From Halostagnicola larsenii XH-48 (lineage in GTDB: Archaea > Halobacteriota > Halobacteria > Halobacteriales > Natrialbaceae), in the NCBI RefSeq assembly GCF_000517625.1, contig NZ_CP007056.1, forward strand, positions 496,001-560,000: a DNA stretch of 64,000 nt, written 5' to 3'. The position numbers and the translations under genes are program-made. Positions 9,173-17,756 of the stretch are shown here, piece by piece. The first letter of the stretch is position 1; each line of letters starts with the position of its first letter. The notes beneath the pieces are model-generated. The model was not told the origin of the DNA, did no database searches, and saw only the letters and a list, made by a program, of their open reading frames with translations.

Positions 9173-9277
9173 ATCAGGAAGGTTCTTTACACGTGACTTA
9201 ACACTGTTGGTGATGGAAACCGCCAGGAGGAACATATCTCGAGGACTGGCCGACGACGAACCGGCGATATAACCGGG

Positions 9278-9760
9278 CTATGGGTACTGCCCGCGCACGT
9301 GATGGACTTCACCAAGTTCGCCGGAATCGACGAGCTTCTTCGTGTACTGAATCGGGGGGATGAATCGGTAGTTGAACGCGATCCCTGCAGTTCCCGCCGC
9401 ATTCTTGGCGGCCTCGTGCATCTGCTCTGCATCCTTGAGAGTGTGGACCAGCGGTTTCTCACAGAACACCGACGCAACTGCCTCAAGGGCTGCAATCGCT
9501 GGATCAGCGTGGATCGCGTTTGGCCCGAGGTTGTAGAGGACATCAACCTCGTCAACGATGTTCTCCCAGTTCGTACCGGTAGGGGTGAAGTTGAGCCGTT
9601 CGGCAGCGTCGGCAACTCCCTCTTCGTATCGGCCAATCATTATCTGACGTTCGACTCCTGGAACCGCCGGAAAACAGTGGAGACGCTCGAGTGCACTCGA
9701 GTGGGGCTTGGCCCATAAACCGATACCCAGCATACCGACCGTCAGTGGGTCGTTGCTCAT
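9278..9760 (-). pseudogene. truncated Gfo/Idh/MocA oxidoreductase (C-terminal domain missing)
   Basis: 160 codons from the ATG at 9758-9760: a complete Rossmann half (MLGIGLWAK, CEKPLVHTLKDA with the conserved Lys) ending at VRGQYP and a TAG stop. Intact family members are about 350-390 aa and continue here with a tryptophan-containing strand and the substrate domain. No such continuation is visible in any frame of the 105 bases before the next gene. The residues just before the next Gfo gene (FLLAVSITNSVKSRVKNLP) faintly resemble a Gfo C-terminus, which would fit an internal deletion, but this is weak. It may be a decayed gene or, less likely, a stand-alone NAD-binding protein. Confidence 0.65.
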
Positions 9761-9770
9761 TCTATTGACT

Positions 9771-10736
9771 TTAGGCCCAGTAGGCGTCGCCAGGCGTCGT
9801 TTCGAAAACGGCACGGTCAAGGACATCGATCGCCTTCTCGAGGCCTTCGTTGGGCGAGGTCAGCGAATCCTCGTGTTCGATACTAAGCACACCGTCGTAG
9901 TCGACCATTCGAAGGGTCGAGACGATGTCCTTCCAGAACTCCTCTCCATGACCGTAGCCGATCGAACGAAACAGCCACGAGCGGTTGATTTCGTCCGTAT
10001 ACGGTGTCGTATCGAGTACTCCTTTCTCCCGGGAATTAGCGTCGTAAACCTTCGTATCCTTGGCGTGGAAGTGATGAATCGCGTCCTCCTCGCCAAGCAA
10101 TCGGATCGATTCTGTAATATCGATTCCTTGCCACACGAGATGGGACGGATCGTAGTTCGCACCGATGCGCTCGTTGGTCTCCTCTCGTAAGTCAAGCAAT
10201 CCATGCGGCTCGTAGATGAACATGTTGGGGTGCATCTCGAGGCCGACGTTCACGCCGTGATCGTCGGCAAATTCCGCGAGTTCGGACCAATAATCGACGG
10301 CAACCTCCCACTGATACTCGTGAGCCGACAAATGTTCCGGCGGCCACGGTGCCGTGATCCAGTTTGGGACCTCATCGGCGGGACCGCCAGCTGGCAGGCC
10401 GGAAAAGGTGGTAACTGTATCGACGCCGAGTTGGTTCGCGAGACGGATCGCCCCCCGAAGTTCTTCGTCAGCCTCGGCTGCACGCTCGTCGTCGGGATGA
10501 AGTGGGTTGTTGTGGGTCGCCAGTGCTGAAATGTGCAAATCGTACATATCGAGTAACGCCATCAACTCGGCATGAGCATCCTCGTCGTCTAGATACGTCT
10601 CCTGGGGCAGGTGGTCGTCACCGACGAATCCGCCACAGGCGATTTCGACCGCATCAACTCCCTGTTCTTCGAGGTACGCGAAGGTATCCTCAAGCGATTC
10701 ACCAGCGAGTGCAACTGTTAATACTCCGATCTCCAT
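9771..10736 (-). CDS. sugar isomerase/epimerase, xylose-isomerase-like TIM barrel
   Basis: 321 aa from MEIGVLTVAL at 10734-10736. The fold is that of the AP-endonuclease-2/sugar isomerase family. Metal ligands are visible in order: GLEMHPN (Glu), NYDPSHLVW (Asp and His), FHAKD (His) and IEHED (Glu). Such proteins isomerise or epimerise free sugars or keto-sugars in the cytoplasm. The stop is 10 bases before the start of the truncated Gfo gene, so they are one transcription unit. This isomerase plus Gfo-dehydrogenase pairing recurs in bacterial and archaeal sugar clusters. Substrate unknown; cytoplasmic because no signal peptide is present. Confidence 0.8.
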   Translation of the reverse strand: MEIGVLTVALAGESLEDTFAYLEEQGVDAVEIACGGFVGDDHLPQETYLDDEDAHAELMALLDMYDLHISALATHNNPLHPDDERAAEADEELRGAIRLANQLGVDTVTTFSGLPAGGPADEVPNWITAPWPPEHLSAHEYQWEVAVDYWSELAEFADDHGVNVGLEMHPNMFIYEPHGLLDLREETNERIGANYDPSHLVWQGIDITESIRLLGEEDAIHHFHAKDTKVYDANSREKGVLDTTPYTDEINRSWLFRSIGYGHGEEFWKDIVSTLRMVDYDGVLSIEHEDSLTSPNEGLEKAIDVLDRAVFETTPGDAYWA

Positions 10737-11008
10737 GCATACATTTGGCACGATATATATGAAAACTCTTCTGGTGTCGGCGATAGAGACAGTAGTGCGA
10801 TACAACTACTGGACGATGAGGCGACCGGTAAGGGCTCACGTCGAGGTACGATATCGACTCCTCGAGAGGTCGTTCACTCGATCAGACACGGGTTCCAGAC
10901 AGGCCCCGTCTCCGCTTGCACCGACCGAGCCAGTGGCAACCATCCGACGAGAGTCGACTGGTTCAACTCGACGAAAAGACTAAGATGGGACCTCGAGAAC
11001 GCAGTGAT

Positions 11009-11641
11009 ATGAGCGTGGATGCACTAGCTATCGGCGGTAATGAGTTCGATTTCCACGAGTTTACGGCAGTCGGACCGGTGCTTTCCGATGTCTTCGATGG
11101 CGTCGCCGAACTTAACCGGACGACCGACCGTAACGCAGTCCTCGAACTCGAGGCGTACGACGTTATGGTCGACTACACGACAAAGGCTGACTGGACTGAG
11201 GAACAGATTGAGGCGATTAGTTCGTTTATCGCGACCGGAGGCGGATACGTTGGCATTCACTGCGCAGCGGATGTTAGCTCCTTTATCGACGAACCATGCG
11301 ATGAGGTAGCATCACTTATTGGAGGACGGTTCGTCACACATCCCGAAATGTCCGAACTCGACATCGAAATCATTGAGCAGAACCACCCAGTGATGGCCGA
11401 TGTCGATACCTTTCGAACGTACGATGAACCGTATCAGCTCGACTGGAACGATGACCGCGTCACTGTTCTCGCAGAATTTACTCACGAATCGATGGGGACG
11501 ATGCCGGCTGTCTGGGTGCGATCCGTGGGAGAAGGGCGCGTGTTCTACTGCTCACTCGGACACGACGCCGCCGCGTTCGAACCTAACGACGTTCAGACAC
11601 TGCTCAGGAATGGACTCGCGTGGGCGAACAGAGAGAGTTAG
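11009..11641 (+). CDS. ThuA-like domain protein
   Basis: 210 aa from ATGAGCGTGGATGC at 11009; the frame is open further upstream but those residues look non-coding. The protein has the ThuA/class I glutamine-amidotransferase-like fold: VMVDYTTKADW, then GGGYVGIHCAAD at the turn after the central strand, a TYDEPYQLDW stretch, and FYCSLGHDAAAF near the end. ThuA proteins are widespread in sugar-utilisation clusters, but their chemistry is not firmly established. A paralogue lies in the xac cluster at 38558. This copy has Cys after GIH where the paralogue has Gly. It is divergent from the isomerase/Gfo run across 272 bases. Confidence 0.8.
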   Translation: MSVDALAIGGNEFDFHEFTAVGPVLSDVFDGVAELNRTTDRNAVLELEAYDVMVDYTTKADWTEEQIEAISSFIATGGGYVGIHCAADVSSFIDEPCDEVASLIGGRFVTHPEMSELDIEIIEQNHPVMADVDTFRTYDEPYQLDWNDDRVTVLAEFTHESMGTMPAVWVRSVGEGRVFYCSLGHDAAAFEPNDVQTLLRNGLAWANRES

Positions 11642-11948
11642 AAGCCAGTTCGAGGGTAGTCACCCGAACTGTATCCAACGCCGAAGTTCGTCCGTATTCG
11701 TCTGAGCACTGTCGATATTCTTCGAATTATAATCTCTTCGAAAGAAACCTATTGCCATCGGATAGCCGTTTCATCCCAGGTTGCACCATTTTCGATCGGT
11801 GGCGGTGGTTAGTTCGACGAATCCCGAATGAAGAAACGCCGGTGATAAGACTACATATATTGACATCCATCCCCACGGAATTTTTGCAGAATGAGGGGCC
11901 ACGAAGAACAATGATAAGTAGTATGGACAATACTACGGGGATAGAGCA
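11642..11948. other. 307-base intergenic region
   Basis: No gene seen. GATAAGTA at about 11910-11917 is a weak TATA candidate about 30 bases before the alpha/beta hydrolase start. Confidence 0.4.
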
Positions 11949-12968
11949 ATGACCCAACAACAGGAGTTTCAGCAGCAACTCCTTCAAACAGCCGCCCGCA
12001 AGCACGGGTACGATGGACAGACCGGACAGGCGTTTACATCCTGGCAGAACTCCGTTCAGCAGGAATTAGCAACAGTGCTAGGATTTCCTGAGATTCACGC
12101 TGCTAGTACGGACGAAATTGAGTCAAGACAACTCGAGACCGAATCGAGAGCCGATCACGAACGACAGAAATGGACGATTCGAACGGAAGATGGAATTCAT
12201 GTTCCGTTTTATCTGCTCGTTCCAGACGAGGGTGAGCCACCGTACCCCGTTGTGCTCGCGGTTCACGGTCACACCGAAGACGGCAAAGAATTGACCGTTG
12301 GAAACATCCCCGATGATCGAATAGAGATTTATCAGGAGCATCGGGATTTCGGTCGACAGGCTGTCCAACGAGGGTATGCGACTCTCGTACCAGACTTGCG
12401 AGCGTTCGGCGAATTGGCAGGCCCAAAAATCGAGAAAGACGGCTATCGGTCGTGTACACGAATGCAGAAAATCTCGCAGCTATTCGGTCGAACGCTTGCA
12501 GGGGAACGAACATGGGATGTTCTCCGGCTCGTCGACTTCGTCGAAAACGAGGAGATACTGGACGATAGTCGGATCGCTATCACAGGACATTCCGGCGGAG
12601 CCGCGGTGTCAATGTTCGCGGCAGCACTGGACGAACGATTGAGTCCTGTCGCGCTGAACGCCTACTTTTGTACGTTCAAAGATTCGATCATCGCTATCGA
12701 TCACTGTGAATGTAACTACGTACCGGGCATCTTCCGTCTCGGCGAAATGTGGGACATTGCCGGGGCGATTGCTCCCCGCCAGCTCACCATCGCCACCGGC
12801 GATGAAGATCCGATTTTCCCCATCAATGGGACGAAGCGTGCGTTTTCACGCCTGGAACAGATATATCTGAATGCCGGTGCAGAAGATGCGTGCGAACTGT
12901 TTGTAGGGTCTGGAGCACATCGGTACTACCCGAAGGGAGTCTGGCCAACCATCGAAAAGCACCTGTGA
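11949..12968 (+). CDS. alpha/beta hydrolase, acetyl-xylan-esterase-like (Abhydrolase_7 type)
   Basis: 339 aa, no signal peptide. The catalytic triad is recognisable: Ser in GHSGGAAVSM, Asp in GDEDPIFP, and His in GAHRYYPKG. Before the core is a glutamine-rich N-terminal helix region (TQQQEFQQQLLQ), then YPVVLAVHGHTEDGKE, which supplies the oxyanion-hole region. Relatives include acetyl-xylan esterases and other carbohydrate esterases. In this cluster it could remove acetyl or feruloyl groups from imported pectic or xylan oligomers, but this is inferred from context. It stands alone, followed by more than 1 kb without genes. Confidence 0.75.
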   Translation: MTQQQEFQQQLLQTAARKHGYDGQTGQAFTSWQNSVQQELATVLGFPEIHAASTDEIESRQLETESRADHERQKWTIRTEDGIHVPFYLLVPDEGEPPYPVVLAVHGHTEDGKELTVGNIPDDRIEIYQEHRDFGRQAVQRGYATLVPDLRAFGELAGPKIEKDGYRSCTRMQKISQLFGRTLAGERTWDVLRLVDFVENEEILDDSRIAITGHSGGAAVSMFAAALDERLSPVALNAYFCTFKDSIIAIDHCECNYVPGIFRLGEMWDIAGAIAPRQLTIATGDEDPIFPINGTKRAFSRLEQIYLNAGAEDACELFVGSGAHRYYPKGVWPTIEKHL

Positions 12969-14123
12969 CCATCTCGAGACATCTATATTACGGTTGGACG
13001 ACAACCTGATCAGAAAGTACGTACCACTCGAGAGAACCATTTCTTGCGATCGTCTGCCCTACTCACTCAGCTTTATACGTTGACGTAGAAGCGTGCCGTA
13101 GCGGTAGCAGGGACGGTTAATGCCGATTACGGATTTCTTATCGTGAACGCACGTATTTGACGAGCCAAAGTCACTAGCACTAGAGCAATAACGCCACGCG
13201 AAAACGTACATCACAGGTCTTGTTCCTTGCCATAACAAGAACATGGTAGACAACGCACGCGAAGTCCTCCCGACGAAAGGCAAACGCGCTCTCAACACCC
13301 GAGGAAAGAGACTGATATCTCTTTATTCACTCAACAGTCAATGATAACGTGCAACGCTGAGTTGATTATTCAGGGTAGGCCTTCTAGCAAGTCTCACGAA
13401 AAATCTTAGAAACACGTTTGGATACTAGAGCTCCCAACAGTCTGTGTGAAATGCCACCATGATATATGATGCTGGTTCCCCTGTCCCGATAATTACAATT
13501 GTATGTACGTAAACGCCCGTTACAAAAGTACTATCGTAAATTCAGCCACTACCGACAAGAGATAGTGAGAAGACAGCAACATCCGGAACACCAAAACCAG
13601 CTAAGAGACCACGTACCACCCGTAATAGGCGTTATGTTCATATTCGCAACAGGGAAATACAGACTTTGGGTTTTTCGCAGTCAATGGAACGATTCCGATT
13701 TGTATGGCGCCAAAATGACTGAAATCGGCCGAATCCACGATACACACAAAACGATCCTGGCATAATGGATAAACGCAGGGTGTGATTGCTTGTCTGCTGT
13801 TCCCGGTACGGGAACACAGAGCCGGGTCTAATATCTATAGAAGTGATGCAAGAAATTAATCGATCGAAACAGAATTTAGTCACTATCGCCAACCTGTTAA
13901 AAGAAGGAGTCAATCTACATATAATGGTGAGAGATTAACAACCAGAAGCAATCCCCAAAATAAGAGTCGGAAAGAATCAGACCAAAGCAATCATCAACTA
14001 AGAACGTAGTGAATAATGACGGTTGTGAGTTGGTACCATGATCTTATCCGATTTGTCGTCCCTACCAAAAGGATGTAGACGGGAACGCGGATAATTTATA
14101 CAGGAGGGCCGAAATTAATCGGT
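12969..14123. other. 1.15-kb gene-poor AT-rich region
   Basis: No convincing gene. Several short open frames (for example 13059-13298 minus and 13499-13765 plus) lack family features or promoter support. The region marks the border between the more AT-rich left part of the window and the GC-rich hexuronate block, and could hold worn-down insertion-sequence remains, but no terminal repeats or transposase motifs were recognised. Confidence 0.45.
14092..14104 (+). promoter_or_regulatory. TATA promoter with context shared with the 21445 gene
   Basis: TAATTTATACAGG begins 32 bases before the ATG at 14124. The identical 13 bases begin 33 bases before the ATG at 21445, so both genes may share promoter control. 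Spacing fits a leaderless transcript. Confidence 0.5.
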
Positions 14124-15368
14124 ATGGACATAGCTACGATAAATGGATATCCGCTTTCCTCACCGATCGATCCGGTACAGAAACGTCCGTTCTTCGGCGG
14201 AGAGCGACACCTTCGCAAACGAGATGTCGTTCTCGTCGTCGTCGAGACGCGAGACGGTCGGCAGGGCGTCGCGACGGCGGGCGCGAGCAGTTCCGCAATG
14301 CGCGAGTACTTCGAAGGCGATTCCCAGGGAACGTTCGCAGACATCGTCGAGGACTCGGTTGCAGACGCCCTCGAGGGTGAAACGATCGACGAGATCACCG
14401 ACGCTCACGACCTGCTCGCTGCGACGAATCTCCCCGCCCACCTCGAGACGGAAGCGATTTCGGCGATCGACGTCGCACTGTACGATATCCGCGGAAAGGA
14501 ACTGGGCGCGCCGATATACGAACTGCTGGCAGCGGAGTACGAGAGCGAGCCGACGACCGAGATGCCGCTGTACGCCAGCGCCGGGATGTACATGGAGCCG
14601 GAAGGGTACGTCGAGCAGGCTCGAGCGCTCGAGGAACTGGGCTTTTTCGGCTACAAGTATCGCCCCGGGATCGGTCCCGACGGCGACCGGCGAACGGTCG
14701 ACCTGCTGGCCGAGGCGGTCGACGAAATCGAGCTCATGCTCGACGTGCACACCTGGTGGAAACTCGGCGAATCCTACGGCCGCGAGACGGTCCGAGAGCT
14801 GGTCGAGCACGCCGCCGACCGCGGCGCGTACTGGATCGAGGAACCGGTCGAACCCGCCGATCACGCGGGCTACGTCGAACTGGCAGAAACCGGCGCGCCG
14901 CTGGCCGGCGGGGAAAGCGAGGAATCTCCGGCCGGACTCGTCAAACTCGGCGAGACCGGCGCGGTCGAGTTCCTGCAGGGCGACGTACGCCATCACGAGG
15001 GCTTTACGGGCTGTCGGGACGCAGTCGAGTACTGCGACGGACGCGACGTCGAGTTCGTGCCGCACAACTTCGGTACCTGGCTTGGCCTCCAGGCCAACGC
15101 ACACCTCGTCGCCGCGGCACCGGACGTCACCCTGCTCGAGTACCCCGTCTTCGAGGACGATCCGGCGCTCGCCGAGGCGACGATCGATCCGGGAATGTAC
15201 CCGTTCGATCTCGCGTTCGACATCATCGAGGGGCAACCCGATATCGAAGACGGATACCTGAGCGTTTCGGACGCGCCCGGACTCGGCGTCGAGGTCGACC
15301 TCGACGTGCTCGAAGAGTACCCGTTCGTCGACGGTGCGTGGACGGAGTTCCACTACGACGACGAGTAG
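14124..15368 (+). CDS. enolase-superfamily (mandelate racemase/muconate lactonizing type) sugar-acid dehydratase
   Basis: 414 aa. N-terminal capping domain, then a TIM barrel with the expected acid/base and Mg2+ residues: YKYRPG (KxR in place of the usual KxK), LMLDVHTWW (Asp ligand), WIEEPVEP (Glu), GGESEE (Glu), and FVPHNFGTW (His). The family dehydrates or isomerises aldonates and aldarates in the cytoplasm. It heads the hexuronate block and converges on the KdgD-like gene, 59 bases away. It is longer than the enzyme at 16541 and clearly a different subgroup, so it may take another acid such as galactonate, rhamnonate or glucarate. A TATA box 24-29 bases upstream fixes the start. Confidence 0.85.
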   Translation: MDIATINGYPLSSPIDPVQKRPFFGGERHLRKRDVVLVVVETRDGRQGVATAGASSSAMREYFEGDSQGTFADIVEDSVADALEGETIDEITDAHDLLAATNLPAHLETEAISAIDVALYDIRGKELGAPIYELLAAEYESEPTTEMPLYASAGMYMEPEGYVEQARALEELGFFGYKYRPGIGPDGDRRTVDLLAEAVDEIELMLDVHTWWKLGESYGRETVRELVEHAADRGAYWIEEPVEPADHAGYVELAETGAPLAGGESEESPAGLVKLGETGAVEFLQGDVRHHEGFTGCRDAVEYCDGRDVEFVPHNFGTWLGLQANAHLVAAAPDVTLLEYPVFEDDPALAEATIDPGMYPFDLAFDIIEGQPDIEDGYLSVSDAPGLGVEVDLDVLEEYPFVDGAWTEFHYDDE

Positions 15369-15427
15369 ACGGCGAAAATCGATTCTCTTGGACACCGTTC
15401 GACTGGTACCTCCGTAGACTCGCCGGA

Positions 15428-16363
15428 TCAGGCCGTCTCGAGCACCGGAGCCGACTGTACCGCCTCGTAGTACTTCTCGAGACGCGTTTCGTCCGCCGCG
15501 GAGAGGTTAACCAGCGGGTCGCGGACGGGACCGCCGGTGTAGCCCGCCAGATCCATGCCGTGTTTGACGACGGGAACGTTGTTCGCGGCCGCAAGTTCGT
15601 TTTCCTCACCCGATTCCGCGCGGAGGTCCTCGATCGGCCGGAGGAGCCGCTGGATCGACCGGGCCCGGTCCCAGTCGTCCGCCCGAATCGCTTCGAACAG
15701 CGCCAGCGTCGCCTCCGGCGCGAAGTTTCCGAGGCCGGTCGTATAGCCCGTCGCGCCCTCGATAGCGAACGAACAGGCGTACCGTTCGGCGATCCCGTTG
15801 AGCCAGGTCACCTCGCCGGGAGTCTCCGCGACCGTGCGGGAAAACGCCGCGACGTCGTCGACCGCGTACTTGACCGCGACGACGTTCTCGCGTTCGCTCA
15901 CGTCGGCGATCACGTCACGCGAGACTGCCGGACCCCGTTTGTAGATGACGACGCCGAGATCGGTCGCGTCGCAGATCCGGTGGTAGTAGTTCGCCAACCC
16001 GCGTTTGTGTACGTAGGTGTGATCCGGATCCATCACCATGATGGCGTCTGCGCCAGCGTCCTCGTAGGCATCTGAGAGCCGACTAACCTCCGGGAGACTG
16101 CCGGCGACGCCTCCAGCGATGGTCGCCTCGTCGCCGGTCGCTTCTACGTGGGTGGCGACGATTTCGATCCGTTCCTCGTCGGTGAGCGAGTAGTACTCGC
16201 CGGTGTTGCCACAGGGGATGAACAGGCGCGCACCGGCCTCGTACTGTTTCTCGAGGTTGTCCGCGAGGTCGTCGAAGAGTACGTCCGATCCGTCGGCGCT
16301 GAACGGCACGGCGGTCGTGAAAGCAACGTCACGAAAGCGTTCCCGAAGGACATCTCTGGCCAT
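15428..16363 (-). CDS. DapA/NAL-superfamily lyase, probable 5-dehydro-4-deoxyglucarate dehydratase (KdgD-like)
   Basis: 311 aa from MARDVLRERF at 16361-16363. TIM barrel of the dihydrodipicolinate synthase superfamily: phosphate-binding-like CGNTGEYYSL, the active-site Tyr in VIYKRG and the Schiff-base Lys in VAVKYAVDD. The Y-x-R pattern resembles KdgD, which dehydrates and decarboxylates 5-keto-4-deoxyglucarate to alpha-ketoglutarate semialdehyde. A KDG aldolase is the main alternative. Its neighbours (a cycloisomerase-like enzyme, uronate dehydrogenase, and semialdehyde dehydrogenase) supply the preceding and following steps, which favours KdgD. It is divergent from the cycloisomerase over 177 bases. 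Confidence 0.75.
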   Translation of the reverse strand: MARDVLRERFRDVAFTTAVPFSADGSDVLFDDLADNLEKQYEAGARLFIPCGNTGEYYSLTDEERIEIVATHVEATGDEATIAGGVAGSLPEVSRLSDAYEDAGADAIMVMDPDHTYVHKRGLANYYHRICDATDLGVVIYKRGPAVSRDVIADVSERENVVAVKYAVDDVAAFSRTVAETPGEVTWLNGIAERYACSFAIEGATGYTTGLGNFAPEATLALFEAIRADDWDRARSIQRLLRPIEDLRAESGEENELAAANNVPVVKHGMDLAGYTGGPVRDPLVNLSAADETRLEKYYEAVQSAPVLETA

Positions 16364-16406
16364 ATCGTAGTCAATAGTACGAGGGAGGGAACTGATAAGT
16401 GTATCC

Positions 16407-16478
16407 CCGGCAGCCATCTCCGGTGTCCCTCCGGCAGCTGTCTTCGGTGTTTCTCCGACGGCCGTCTCCGGCCGATGG
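16407..16478. repeat. three imperfect 24-bp tandem repeats in a divergent promoter region
   Basis: Units at 16407-16430, 16431-16454 and 16455-16478 share CCGGCAGCnnTCTnCGGTG with a few changes. The 24-base period equals eight codons, and on the minus strand the array is in frame with the KdgD-like gene downstream (TPKTAAGG-like octapeptides). It is probably non-coding, but the phase is notable. Confidence 0.5.
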
Positions 16479-16510
16479 TGGGTGCCCGTCGAACACCCGG
16501 AGACGCAAGC

Positions 16511-16516
16511 TATATT
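16511..16516 (+). promoter_or_regulatory. TATA box of the cycloisomerase-like gene
   Basis: TATATT lies 25-30 bases before the ATG at 16541, fitting a leaderless start and supporting that ATG over upstream in-frame alternatives. Confidence 0.5.
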
Positions 16517-16540
16517 GGTCGCGGCTCTGTCGCATTCGCT

Positions 16541-17674
16541 ATGGAGATCACGGACGTTCAGGCGATTCCGCTCGCACACTCGTTACCGGACGGACAGGGC
16601 CTCGGGGACGCTCGAGGCTTCGGAACCGATCGCGGGACGACGCTGGTCCGCCTCGAGACCGACGACGGGGCCGTCGGCTGGGGAGAGGCGTTCGCCCCGG
16701 GCCCGATGGCCACGGCGACGGTCGAAACGATGTTCGCCGACGACCTGATCGGGATGGACCCCTTCGAGGTCGAGTCGCTCGCCGAAAGGTCCTACACCGA
16801 TCCGTACCACTTCGGCGGCGACGTGGTCGTCCAGAGCGCCGTCAGCGCGCTCGATGTCGCCTGCTGGGACATCATCGGACAGCACGTCGGCCGGCCGGTC
16901 CACCGGCTGCTCGGTGGCACTCACTGCGAGGAGTTGACCCCCTACGCCTCGACGATGTACTTCACCGAATCGGATCGACCGATCGAGCAGCCGATTCGCG
17001 AGGCCGTCGAAGAAGGGTTCACCGCGGCAAAGATCAAGATCGGGGCGGGCCTCGAGTCGGACGTCGAGCGCGTACGGACGGCGCGGGAGATTCTCGGCGA
17101 AGATGCCGACCTGATGGTCGACATGAACGGCAACTACCGGCCGCATCAGGCCCTCGAGTCAGCTCGAGCCATCGAAGAGTTCGACGTGACCTGGATCGAG
17201 GAACCGGTCCCACCGGAGAACCTCTCGGGCTACCGCGAACTGCGGAAAAAGATCGACACGCCGATCGCCGCCGGCGAGGCCCACTACGGGCGGTTCGAGT
17301 TCAAGGAACTGATCGACGATCGAACCGTCGACATCGTCCAGCCGAATCTCGGCCGCTGTGGCGGCCTCTCGGAAGCGCGGCTGATCGCCGGCATGGCCTC
17401 GACCGAGAACGTCGCCGTCAGACCGCACATCTGGAACAGCGCCGTGGGCCTGGCCGCCGCGGTCCAGTTCGCCGCGAGCCTCTCGAGCTATCCACACACA
17501 CGAAACGTGCCCGAACCGATGCTGATCGAGTTCGACCGCAGCGAGAACCCGCTTCGGAGCGACCTGCTCGAGTCGCCGTTCGATCCGTCCGGCGGTAGTA
17601 TCGACGTCCCACAGGAACCGGGGCTCGGCATCGAGATCGATCAGGACGCACTCGAGCGCTATCGAAGCGACTAG
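16541..17674 (+). CDS. enolase-superfamily enzyme, probable D-galactarolactone cycloisomerase type
   Basis: 377 aa. MR/MLE enzyme with the classic set: AAKIKIGAG (KxK base), LMVDMNGNY (Asp), WIEEPVPPE (Glu), IAAGEAHYG (Glu) and VRPHIWNS (His). From memory it closely resembles the Agrobacterium galactarolactone cycloisomerase Gci, including CGGLSEARLIA and the EFDRSENPLR segment. That enzyme converts the galactarolactone made by uronate dehydrogenase to a 3-deoxy-2-keto-hexarate lactone, in a locus with kdgD and udh, as here. The udh gene follows after 82 bases on the same strand. A plain galactarate or glucarate dehydratase is the alternative. Confidence 0.75.
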   Translation: MEITDVQAIPLAHSLPDGQGLGDARGFGTDRGTTLVRLETDDGAVGWGEAFAPGPMATATVETMFADDLIGMDPFEVESLAERSYTDPYHFGGDVVVQSAVSALDVACWDIIGQHVGRPVHRLLGGTHCEELTPYASTMYFTESDRPIEQPIREAVEEGFTAAKIKIGAGLESDVERVRTAREILGEDADLMVDMNGNYRPHQALESARAIEEFDVTWIEEPVPPENLSGYRELRKKIDTPIAAGEAHYGRFEFKELIDDRTVDIVQPNLGRCGGLSEARLIAGMASTENVAVRPHIWNSAVGLAAAVQFAASLSSYPHTRNVPEPMLIEFDRSENPLRSDLLESPFDPSGGSIDVPQEPGLGIEIDQDALERYRSD

Positions 17675-17756
17675 CTGGAAAACAGGTTCTGTTGTCGGCA
17701 GCGGAACCGCGCCGCTGGACCGGTATTTTGATAATCTCCCCGACTGGCCTATGTGT

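Noticed and set aside
13059-13298. 79-codon minus-strand frame in the gene-poor region, looked like a transposase fragment
   Set aside because: No DDE or zinc motif, no terminal repeats or target duplications nearby, and composition is not gene-like.
14160-15395. 411-codon minus-strand frame opposite the dehydratase
   Set aside because: Shadow of a GC-rich gene; the plus-strand product has a complete enolase-superfamily active site.
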